DNA from: an uncultured Acidimicrobium sp.
GTDB taxonomy: Bacteria > Actinomycetota > Acidimicrobiia > Acidimicrobiales > Ilumatobacteraceae
Direction: 5' to 3'
NCBI GenBank assembly: GCA_903895515.1
Contig: CAITUB010000074.1
Location: forward strand, 1-8,917
Length of the DNA stretch: 8,917 nucleotides
Numbering within the stretch: the first letter of the stretch is position 1; every line of letters starts with the position of its first letter. A program made the position numbers and the translations under genes. This document shows, piece by piece, positions 1 to 5,659 of the stretch. The notes below the pieces were generated by a model. That model did no database searches, had not been told where the DNA came from, and was given only the letters and a program-made list of their open reading frames with translations.

Positions 1-887
1 AGATCGAGCACTCGTGGTCCCCAACGCGACGAAATGTCGTCGTCAAGCTCAACTACTCGGTTTGCAGTCACGGCCTTCAGACCGCCCCAACCATCGCGTG
101 CAGCAACGGTTGTCGCATCTTGCGCACAGCACTTTGTGTCGGCAAGGAAAATGAAGTCTGGGTCCGAGGAAACTATGACCTCGGCTGAAAGCTGCGGGTA
201 ATCATTTCCTGCTTCAACGTTGTCGGCAATGTTGCGCATGCCGAACAAGTTGAAAATTTGACCGATAAAGGTATTTGACGTCACCGAATAATACGTGTTG
301 TCAAGTTCGTAGTAGTACGACAACGGTGGGTTCGAGAACTTCACCGAAGCAACCGCATCTTCAATGCCGGTTTGCAATGTCTTTGACACTTCAATAGCGG
401 CTTGACTGTGGCCAGTGAGTACACCGAGCTGTTCAATTTGCTCGTACACATTTTCCAAACTCATTGCTGCTCCAGCAATGAACACCGGAATGTTTAAGGT
501 CTTGAGTTGCTCCACCAAACTGCCTGGGTCATACGAAACGATGACGAGGTCCGGTGAATAACCGCTGATTGCTTCAATGTTTGGTTCGAAACCCGACAAC
601 TTGGTGCCGAGCGCTACAGCTTCTGCTGGAAAGTTTGAATATTCATCCACTGCAACAACCTGTGAACCTGCGCCAATGGCGTACAGCATTTCGGTTGCCG
701 ATGGTGACAGCGAAATGATGCTGGTTGGTTGCGCATCAAGTGTGAGATCGCCAACAGTTACTGGATACACATCGGCAGTTACTGCTGCGGTATCGGTTGT
801 GCTGGTTGAAGATCCGCCACAACTTGCCATAACGGCGGTGAGGGAAAGAAAAAGACCGGCGATGCCGGCCTTGGTGAACTTGTTCAT
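1..887 (-). CDS. btuF: Cobalamin-type ABC transporter substrate-binding lipoprotein (BtuF-like), 3' end cut by window
   Basis: Extracellular binding protein of the TroA/BtuF-like periplasmic-binding family (Peripl_BP_2), expected to deliver a corrinoid or other metal chelate to an ABC importer. The reading frame stays open from the ATG at 885-887 to the window edge, giving 295 residues; homologues end about 10-25 residues later, so only the tail is missing. The N-terminus is a lipoprotein signal: basic MNKFTK, hydrophobic stretch 8-20, lipobox M-A-S-C with Cys23. Typical family motifs are ISLSPSATEMLYAIGAG at 58-74, an EPNIEAISGYSPDLVIVS segment at 101-118, and a C-terminal ARDGWGGLKAVTANRVVELDDD region at 263-284. 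A Cys-Cys pair sits at 253-254. A good Shine-Dalgarno (AGGAGA, on the minus strand) precedes the start. A cobalamin riboswitch lies directly upstream, which favours B12 over iron siderophore as substrate. The permease and ATPase genes are not in the window. Confidence 0.85.
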   Translation of the reverse strand, partial: MNKFTKAGIAGLFLSLTAVMASCGGSSTSTTDTAAVTADVYPVTVGDLTLDAQPTSIISLSPSATEMLYAIGAGSQVVAVDEYSNFPAEAVALGTKLSGFEPNIEAISGYSPDLVIVSYDPGSLVEQLKTLNIPVFIAGAAMSLENVYEQIEQLGVLTGHSQAAIEVSKTLQTGIEDAVASVKFSNPPLSYYYELDNTYYSVTSNTFIGQIFNLFGMRNIADNVEAGNDYPQLSAEVIVSSDPDFIFLADTKCCAQDATTVAARDGWGGLKAVTANRVVELDDDISSRWGPRVLD

Positions 888-898
888 ATGTTCTCCTA

Positions 899-915
899 GC
901 TCTTCTTGCGAGAGC
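899..915 (-). promoter_or_regulatory. Hairpin in the riboswitch expression platform, just upstream of the btuF Shine-Dalgarno
   Basis: On the minus strand GCTCT (911-915) pairs with AGAGC (899-903) around a 7-base loop, and the AGGAGA ribosome site begins within a few bases of its 3' end. A hairpin in this position between a cobalamin aptamer and a ribosome site is where the L13 kissing-loop partner of aptamer loop L5 is expected. TCTC in its 5' arm and loop could pair with GAGA of the apparent L5 loop (1004-1010). No poly-U tract follows, so translational control is more likely than termination. The precise pairing is inferred and not settled. Confidence 0.4.
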
Positions 916-924
916 GGTTGATGT

Positions 925-1068
925 AGCTACGCATTAGGCGACCGGACTTACGAACTCACTTTCTGTTGAAAGCGTTCGCATTACCGTTGCGGGACAGTGC
1001 CGGAATCTCACCGGACTTCGCTGAATGTTTTGCCCTTCGGCTATCACCGAAGTGGGGTTACCTTAGCG
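925..1068 (-). promoter_or_regulatory. Cobalamin (adenosylcobalamin-type) riboswitch aptamer
   Basis: Read on the minus strand, the region holds the conserved landmarks of the cobalamin riboswitch in the right order. First is a putative P1 5' strand (CGCTAAGG, 1061-1068). Next is a CCGG-TGAGATT-CCGG hairpin (1000-1014) matching the GGTGaaATTCC element. It is followed by the near-invariant core CTGTCCCGCAACGGTAA (981-997) and a variable long hairpin, CGAAC/GTTCG enclosing CTTTC/GAAAG (about 951-979). Last is the B12 box AGTCCGGTCGCCTAAT (933-948), then GCG closing P1. The element lies between the stop of the upstream aminotransferase gene and btuF, on the btuF strand, so it should repress btuF when B12 is plentiful. 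Exact ends are approximate. Confidence 0.9.
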
Positions 1069-1082
1069 CAGGTGCGCGGTTG

Positions 1083-2303
1083 TTATGCAAATAACGCGGC
1101 GAGGCGTTCCATGCCCTCGACCAAATCGGCGTCACCGAGCGCAAAACTGAAGCGGGCATAGCCGGGTGCGCCAAATGCTTCGCCCGGAACAAAGGCAACC
1201 TTGGCAACGTCGAGCACCAAGTCGGCAAGTTCCATGCTGTTCGTTGCCTTCTTGCCACCAATGTCGCGACCAAGCAGGCCACGAACATTCGGGAAGCAAT
1301 AGAACGCGCCTTGCGGCTCCATGCACGTAACGCCAGGAATTGCCGTGAGCATGTTGTGCATCAGCGTTCCGCGTCGTTCAAAACTTTCGCGCATCATGGC
1401 AACTGCAGAGAGGTCTCCACTCACCGCTTCGAGCGCCGCAATTTGTGCAACGTTGGAAACGTTCGATGTGGTGTGCGATTGAAAGTTGATTGCGGCCTTC
1501 ATCACATCTTTTGGACCGATCATCCAGCCAACTCGCCAACCCGTCATTGCGTATGTCTTTGCAACGCCGTTCACGATGACGCACTTGTCGGCTAATTCGG
1601 GAACCAGTGTTGGCATACTCGAAAACTTGTGCTTGCCATAGGTGAGGTGTTCGTAAATTTCGTCGGTCACTACCCAAATGCCGTGCTGCACTGCCCACTT
1701 GCCAATGGCAATAGTTTCTTCTGGCGAATACACCGCACCACTTGGGTTGTCTGGTGAAACGAACAACAACACTTTCGTGCGTGGCGTGCGAACTTTTTCC
1801 AACTGCTCAACAGTTACTTTGAATTCGGTTTCTTCCGTGGTGTCCACTACAACGGAAACTCCACCAGCCAGCGAAATTGCTTCTGGATACGTTGTCCAAT
1901 ACGGAGCAGGAACAATGACTTCATCACCCGGATCGCACAATGCAGCGAATGCCACGAACACCGCATGCTTGCCACCGTTGGTAACCAACACTTGCGACGC
2001 TTCCACTGAGAATCCGCTATCGCGTTTTGTTTTTACCGCAATTGCTTCGCGCAGTTCTGGCAAACCAGCGGCAGGTGTGTACCGGTGAAACTTTGGGTCA
2101 CGCGCTGCACGAACTGCCGCTTCAACAATGCGCTCAGGCGTAGGAAAGTCGGGCTCGCCTGCACCAAACCCAATGACGTTTTCGCCCTTTGCCTTCAGCG
2201 CTTTAGCCTTCGCGTCCACTGCAAGAGTGGCCGATTCGGCAATGGCTGCGAGGCGTGCAGAAACACGGTTCTGAGGGTTTTGATGCGTGGTCACGCCTGC
2301 CAT
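1083..2303 (-). CDS. Class I PLP-dependent aminotransferase, aspartate aminotransferase type
   Basis: A 406-residue fold-type I enzyme that moves an amino group between aspartate (or a related amino acid) and 2-oxoglutarate, in the cytoplasm. The full family length is present. Visible landmarks: GFGAGEPDFPTP at 45-56 (substrate loop), VTNGGKHAVFVAFAALCDPGDEVIVPAPYW at 107-136, Asn186 in PDNPSG, Asp214 and Tyr217 in VVTDEIYEHL, the Schiff-base Lys249 in AKTYAMTGWRVGW, Arg257 in the same motif (phosphate), and Arg384 in GYARFSFA (substrate carboxylate). The sequence resembles subgroup I-gamma/Ib bacterial AspATs, some of which also act on prephenate, so substrate range is not fixed by sequence alone and no symbol is assigned. 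The ATG at 2301-2303 has no clear Shine-Dalgarno. It diverges from the PAC2 gene over 47 bp. The downstream riboswitch separates its expression from btuF. Confidence 0.9.
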   Translation of the reverse strand: MAGVTTHQNPQNRVSARLAAIAESATLAVDAKAKALKAKGENVIGFGAGEPDFPTPERIVEAAVRAARDPKFHRYTPAAGLPELREAIAVKTKRDSGFSVEASQVLVTNGGKHAVFVAFAALCDPGDEVIVPAPYWTTYPEAISLAGGVSVVVDTTEETEFKVTVEQLEKVRTPRTKVLLFVSPDNPSGAVYSPEETIAIGKWAVQHGIWVVTDEIYEHLTYGKHKFSSMPTLVPELADKCVIVNGVAKTYAMTGWRVGWMIGPKDVMKAAINFQSHTTSNVSNVAQIAALEAVSGDLSAVAMMRESFERRGTLMHNMLTAIPGVTCMEPQGAFYCFPNVRGLLGRDIGGKKATNSMELADLVLDVAKVAFVPGEAFGAPGYARFSFALGDADLVEGMERLAALFA

Positions 2304-2350
2304 GCTTACACAGTGGAGTTGGCCGAAGCGAAAACAATGCTGGTTCTGGC
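2304..2350. other. Short divergent intergenic region
   Basis: These 47 bp separate the two divergent starts and must hold, or overlap, both promoters. I see no convincing -35/-10 pair for either direction and no Shine-Dalgarno close to either ATG, so short leaders or leaderless transcripts are possible. That last point is inference. Confidence 0.4.
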
Positions 2351-3229
2351 ATGAACGTTGACGACGTTTTAGACGCCGACTGGGAGGCCGTAGGAACGCT
2401 GCGCAACCCTGTTTTGGTGGTTGCTCTGCGCGGCTGGTTTGACGTGTGTGGCGTGGCTACAGGCGCCCTCGAGTGGGCAATTCAGGACCGCGCGGTCACC
2501 GTGGTGGCCTCGGTTGACCCCGACCCATTTTTCGATTTCACCCAGGAACGACCCGAAACATTTATTGATGAAGATGGCGAGCGACTCATTCGCTGGCCCG
2601 AAAATGACTTCCTCATTGCGCGCTTCCCCGAAGGTTCTCGCGACTTGGTCATCCTGTCTGGCGTGGAACCTCACCTGCACTGGGGCGTGTTCGCCGACTG
2701 CATCGTGGAATGTGCACAACAACTTGGCTGCGAGGTCGTAGTTACGGTTGGCGCTGCTGCAGAAGGAGTTCCACACACTCGCTCGCCGCAAGTGGTGGGC
2801 AGTAGCAGCAATCAATCACTCGCCCGCCGGCTTGGCCTATCGCGTCCGCAGTATCAAGGACCAACCGGTGTGGTTGGAGTTATTCAAGAACGACTCGACC
2901 GCGAAGGAATTGCGGGAGTTTCGCTACGAGTAGGTGTTCCTCACTATTTGACCAATGCGCAACACCCGAAATCTTCTGCAGCGTTATTGCGACACTTAGA
3001 ACACGTGCTGGGCATTCCCACAAGTCACGGCGAAATGTATGAAGAGATTCAGCGTTGGGAAGAACTCCACGACGCTGCTGTTGAGGGTGACGATCAAACC
3101 GTCAGCTACCTCACGATGCTTGAAGACGAATATGACCGTCGCACCGAAGCAGAACTTCCATCAGCCGATGCACTCGCGGAGGAATTTGAACAATTCTTGC
3201 GCGAACAACAAGACGGCGACGACAAGTAG
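2351..3229 (+). CDS. PAC2 (proteasome assembly chaperone 2) family protein
   Basis: A 292-residue cytoplasmic protein of the PAC2 family, widespread in actinobacteria and related to the eukaryotic proteasome-assembly chaperone. Its bacterial role is not established, though the family commonly occurs with proteasome or Pup genes. Family hallmarks: NPVLVVALRGWFDVCGVATGAL near residues 18-39, RWPENDFLIARFPEGSRDLVILSGVEPHLHW near 80-110, the GCEVVVTVGAAAEGVPHTRSP strand and turn, and GLSVGVPHY-like SLRVGVPHYL followed by a helix with HPKSSAALLRHLE. The C-terminal quarter is strongly acidic, probably helical, and ends in EFEQFLREQQDGDDK. I chose the ATG at 2351. An in-frame ATG at 2255 would add 32 low-complexity residues and overlap the divergent aminotransferase start. 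Neither start has a strong ribosome site. It is the only plus-strand gene and ends at a shared bidirectional-looking terminator. Confidence 0.85.
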   Translation: MNVDDVLDADWEAVGTLRNPVLVVALRGWFDVCGVATGALEWAIQDRAVTVVASVDPDPFFDFTQERPETFIDEDGERLIRWPENDFLIARFPEGSRDLVILSGVEPHLHWGVFADCIVECAQQLGCEVVVTVGAAAEGVPHTRSPQVVGSSSNQSLARRLGLSRPQYQGPTGVVGVIQERLDREGIAGVSLRVGVPHYLTNAQHPKSSAALLRHLEHVLGIPTSHGEMYEEIQRWEELHDAAVEGDDQTVSYLTMLEDEYDRRTEAELPSADALAEEFEQFLREQQDGDDK

Positions 3230-3240
3230 TTGAAAACGTA

Positions 3241-3270
3241 AGAAGCCCCGACCTTTCGGCCGGGGCTTCT
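3241..3270. terminator. Strong hairpin between convergent PAC2 gene and pstS, probable bidirectional terminator
   Basis: AGAAGCCCCG (3241-3250) is perfectly complementary to CGGGGCTTCT (3261-3270), and two further C-G pairs follow inside around a TTTC loop. It lies 11 bp after the PAC2 stop and 33 bp after the pstS stop, as expected of a shared terminator for convergent genes. In the pstS direction the hairpin is followed by TACGTTTTC, a weak T-run; in the PAC2 direction there is no T-run, so efficiency may differ between strands. Confidence 0.8.
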
Positions 3271-3303
3271 CAACAGGGGGTTTCGGTCAGATGACCGAAC
3301 TGC

Positions 3304-4683
3304 TTACTTGCTGTTAACCAATGCAACCTTTGCAAGTGCTGCGGTCTTGATTGCGCCAGTCAATGGTGCATATCCGAGGCCTTCAGCGTTTGCTGGTGCG
3401 TAGGTTTCAATGATCCACTTGAAGTACGAAGCAACAAGGGCGTTCTTTGCGCTCTTTGCTTGCTTAGCAAGTGCATAGGTAACTGCAACTACTGGATAGG
3501 CAGTGGTGTTTTTTGTCTGCTTGTAGTCGAAACTTACGAATCCCTTGTCATCAACAGTTGAACCACTCAACATTGCAGCAGTGTTTGCTGAAGTTGGTGC
3601 GGTGTAGATGCCGGCTGCGTTCTTCACCAATGCTGCCTTCACACCGTTGGCTGCGCGCTCGTTTACGAACGACACTTCCATGTATCCGATGGTTCCGTTG
3701 TTGTCCTTCACGTAGTTAGCAAGATCTGCTGAACCACTGAAAGCCTGGAAACGGCTGCCCTGAGCTGAAACCTGTGCACTGCCACCAGGAACACCAGTGG
3801 TGAACGAGTCGTTCTGGGTCCAGTCTGGGTTAGTTGCTGACTTCATGAACAAGGTGAAGTTGTTGGTGGTTCCCGAAGTACCTGAACGGTATGCAACGGT
3901 GATGGTCTTGTCTGGAAGGGTTACTGCACCCTGCTTGAACTTCGAAACTTCCTTGCCATCAACTTTTACTGAGTACTGAACTGAAGAGCTCAAACCCTTG
4001 ACGCTGATAGTGACTTCACCCTTTTTGGCAACTACTGAAGTAGCAATTGCTTTCTTGGCGGTGTTGTCGTAGATCTCAATCTTCTTGCCTGAAGCCTTCT
4101 TCAATGACGAAGGGTTCAAGGTGACGGTTGCGATTGCAGCGAATGGGCCAACTGGCTGCCACTGAGCGGTAACGCCCTTGTAGTCAGAAGACTTCTTGAT
4201 GTTTGACCAAGTTGGGTTTGCCTTCATGTCTGCAGCAATGTTCGAGTCATTCCACTTGGTGATCAAACCAGAGAAAATTCCGTTCACTGTGTTCGCACTC
4301 AATGACAAGGTTGCACCTTGCAACTCATCAAGACGGTAACCAAATGCAATTGCGCCACCGACGTAAGGAACGTATGTCCAGTCGAATGATGCAGCATCTG
4401 TTGATGCAACTGCTGAGTCGGTTCCTGCATAGTCGGTACCGGAAGTTGCAGTTGCAGCTTTGAAAGCTTTCTTTCCTGCACCTGAACCGCCACCTGGGTT
4501 CTTGTAAGAAACAGTGTTACCTGGGTTCGCTGCATTGAATGCAACTTCTGCGTTTGCAAGGAAGTTCTGTGGGAAGGTTGCACCTTCGCCAGCAGCGCTT
4601 TCTGCAAGTGCCACTGATGAAACAGTGAGCGATGCAACAACGGCAACGCCGACTGCTGCAACAACTTTACGAATATTTCGCAT
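3304..4683 (-). CDS. pstS: Phosphate ABC transporter substrate-binding protein PstS, with an internal insertion
   Basis: Extracytoplasmic phosphate-binding protein that feeds the PstCAB importer. The 459 residues begin with a Sec signal (MRNIRK, hydrophobic 7-25, likely cleavage after VALA near 27). Phosphate-site motifs are present: GEGATFPQ at 32-39, GGGSGAGKKAF at 64-74, AGTDSAV at 86-92, and RSGTSGTTNNFT at 266-277 (Arg, Ser, Gly, Thr ligands). C-terminal motifs GTIGYMEVSFV (330-340) and YPVVAVTYAL (396-405) are also typical. It is about 100 residues longer than usual. The excess lies between ITKWNDSNIAADMKANP (141-157) and LPDKTITVAYRS (256-267), a short link in ordinary PstS. Here it forms a Lys/Ser/Thr/Val-rich, beta-strand-like segment resembling an Ig or fibronectin-III fold. 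There is no cysteine, hence no lipobox, and no C-terminal anchor. The ATG at 4681-4683 follows AAAGGA at a rather long 10-base spacing. It is last in the pst cluster and has its own putative PHO box. Confidence 0.93.
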   Translation of the reverse strand: MRNIRKVVAAVGVAVVASLTVSSVALAESAAGEGATFPQNFLANAEVAFNAANPGNTVSYKNPGGGSGAGKKAFKAATATSGTDYAGTDSAVASTDAASFDWTYVPYVGGAIAFGYRLDELQGATLSLSANTVNGIFSGLITKWNDSNIAADMKANPTWSNIKKSSDYKGVTAQWQPVGPFAAIATVTLNPSSLKKASGKKIEIYDNTAKKAIATSVVAKKGEVTISVKGLSSSVQYSVKVDGKEVSKFKQGAVTLPDKTITVAYRSGTSGTTNNFTLFMKSATNPDWTQNDSFTTGVPGGSAQVSAQGSRFQAFSGSADLANYVKDNNGTIGYMEVSFVNERAANGVKAALVKNAAGIYTAPTSANTAAMLSGSTVDDKGFVSFDYKQTKNTTAYPVVAVTYALAKQAKSAKNALVASYFKWIIETYAPANAEGLGYAPLTGAIKTAALAKVALVNSK

Positions 4684-4744
4684 GTGTTTTTGATCCTTTG
4701 TTTGGGTCTTCTGACAAGCAAGACGCTACAAAGGCGGGCTTACA

Positions 4745-4758
4745 GGGAGATATCTCCC
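4745..4758. repeat. Perfect 14-bp palindrome in the pstS leader
   Basis: GGGAGATATCTCCC reads the same on both strands and lies about 60 bp upstream of the pstS start, downstream of the putative PHO box. It could be a protein operator or, in RNA, a 5-bp hairpin with an AUAU loop. An alternative pairing, GCGGG with CCCGC (4734-4738 with 4756-4760), uses the same bases and would exclude it. Function unknown. Confidence 0.45.
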
Positions 4759-4781
4759 GCACTAACCTTTCCGAAACGGAA

Positions 4782-4799
4782 GGTAAATATTTGGTAAAC
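4782..4799 (-). promoter_or_regulatory. Putative PHO box (two 11-bp-spaced repeats) upstream of pstS
   Basis: On the minus strand GTTTACC (4793-4799) is followed exactly 11 bp later by ATTTACC (4782-4788). Direct repeats of GTTCAYC-like heptamers at 11-bp spacing are the binding pattern of actinobacterial PhoP or RegX3 response regulators. The site starts 2 bp after the pstB stop and reads toward pstS, leaving a leader of up to about 95 nt. The same GTTTACC unit appears ahead of pstC, which strengthens the call. A clear -10 hexamer was not identified. Confidence 0.6.
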
Positions 4800-4801
4800 G
4801 A

Positions 4802-5608
4802 TCAGCCGAACTTGCCCTGTACGTAGTCAGCGGTGCGGGTATCCGTTGGATTCGTAAACATCTTTCGAGTCTGATCGGCTTCCACCAGCACTCCTGGTCC
4901 ACCATCACTCAGGAAGAACGCGCAGTAATCGCTTACGCGGCTTGCCTGTTGCATGTTGTGGGTCACGATGACCACTGTAATTTTCTCGGCTAATTCCTTA
5001 ATGGTTTCCTCAATGCGCAGGGTGCTGCCAGGGTCAAGAGCTGAACATGGTTCGTCCATCAGCAGTACTTCTGGCTCAACAGCAAGTGAACGGGCGATGC
5101 ACAAGCGTTGTTGCTGACCACCCGAAAGTGAACCGCCGCTTGCATCTAAACGATCTTTAACTTCCTTCCATAAACCAGCACGATTCAGGCATTTTTCAAC
5201 CAAATCATCTTCATTGTCGATCTTGATGTGCGCAAGCTTCAAACCAGAGATCACGTTTTCACGAATAGTCATAGCTGGAAATGGGTTTGGCTTTTGGAAC
5301 ACCATGCCGACCTTCAATCGAATAGCTGCTGGGTCAACACTTTCGCCGTAAATATCGTCGCCGTGCAGCAACACTTCACCAGCCATTGCCGAATTAGGAA
5401 TGAATTCATGCATGCGGTTAAGCAAGCGCAAGTAGGTGGACTTGCCGCAGCCTGACGGCCCAATCAAACCAGTTACAGACTTTGCAGGAAATCGCAAAGA
5501 AACGCCTGAAAGCGCGTGATGCTTGCCAAACCAAGCATGTGCATCGCGAGTTTCCAATCCTGCGAATGCCTGCTCCGGTGTATCCAGCACTGCTGATGAA
5601 TTCGACAT
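4802..5608 (-). CDS. pstB: Phosphate ABC transporter ATP-binding protein PstB
   Basis: Cytoplasmic ATPase that powers phosphate import through PstC and PstA. All ABC signatures are intact (numbered from the chosen start): Walker A GPSGCGKST at 50-58, Q-loop VFQKPNPFP with Gln105, signature LSGGQQQR at 161-168, Walker B VLLMDEP ending at 187 followed by CSALDP, and H-loop His217 in VTHNMQQASRVSD. The stretch after Walker A, LRLLNRMHEFIPNSAMAGEVLLHGDDIY, and the ending TADYVQGKFG are PstB hallmarks (E. coli PstB ends similarly). The chosen ATG at 5606-5608 gives 268 residues and has AAAGGA five bases upstream. An in-frame ATG at 5654-5656, 3 bp after the pstA stop, would add 16 residues but has no obvious ribosome site at useful spacing. 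It is co-transcribed with pstA and pstC. Confidence 0.93.
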   Translation of the reverse strand: MSNSSAVLDTPEQAFAGLETRDAHAWFGKHHALSGVSLRFPAKSVTGLIGPSGCGKSTYLRLLNRMHEFIPNSAMAGEVLLHGDDIYGESVDPAAIRLKVGMVFQKPNPFPAMTIRENVISGLKLAHIKIDNEDDLVEKCLNRAGLWKEVKDRLDASGGSLSGGQQQRLCIARSLAVEPEVLLMDEPCSALDPGSTLRIEETIKELAEKITVVIVTHNMQQASRVSDYCAFFLSDGGPGVLVEADQTRKMFTNPTDTRTADYVQGKFG

Positions 5609-5613
5609 ATCTG

Positions 5614-5620
5614 TCCTTTC
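5614..5620 (-). promoter_or_regulatory. Shine-Dalgarno that decides the pstB start
   Basis: GAAAGGA on the minus strand ends five bases before the ATG at 5606-5608. The alternative upstream ATG at 5654-5656 lacks such a site, so this element argues for the shorter PstB. Confidence 0.6.
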
Positions 5621-5659
5621 ACTTTCAATTCGTTGAGAAACTGTTGTTACTTTCATGAT

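Noticed and set aside
577..921. Open frame of 114 codons on the plus strand
   Set aside because: It lies antisense inside the BtuF gene and its leader. The minus-strand frame has a lipobox, family motifs and a ribosome site, and this one has nothing recognisable.
2255..2350. Longer N-terminus for the PAC2 protein starting at 2255
   Set aside because: The added 32 residues have no family resemblance and would overlap the start of the divergent aminotransferase. Homology begins right after the ATG at 2351.
4299..4721. 140-codon minus-strand frame overlapping pstS
   Set aside because: A shifted reading of pstS, rich in Gln, His and Leu as expected from frame-shifted Ala/Thr codons, with no motif of its own.
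4765..4784. Hairpin after pstB considered as a pstB terminator
   Set aside because: The stem is short with a bulge and no T-run follows on the minus strand. Read-through from pstB to pstS cannot be excluded, so I kept it only as leader structure.
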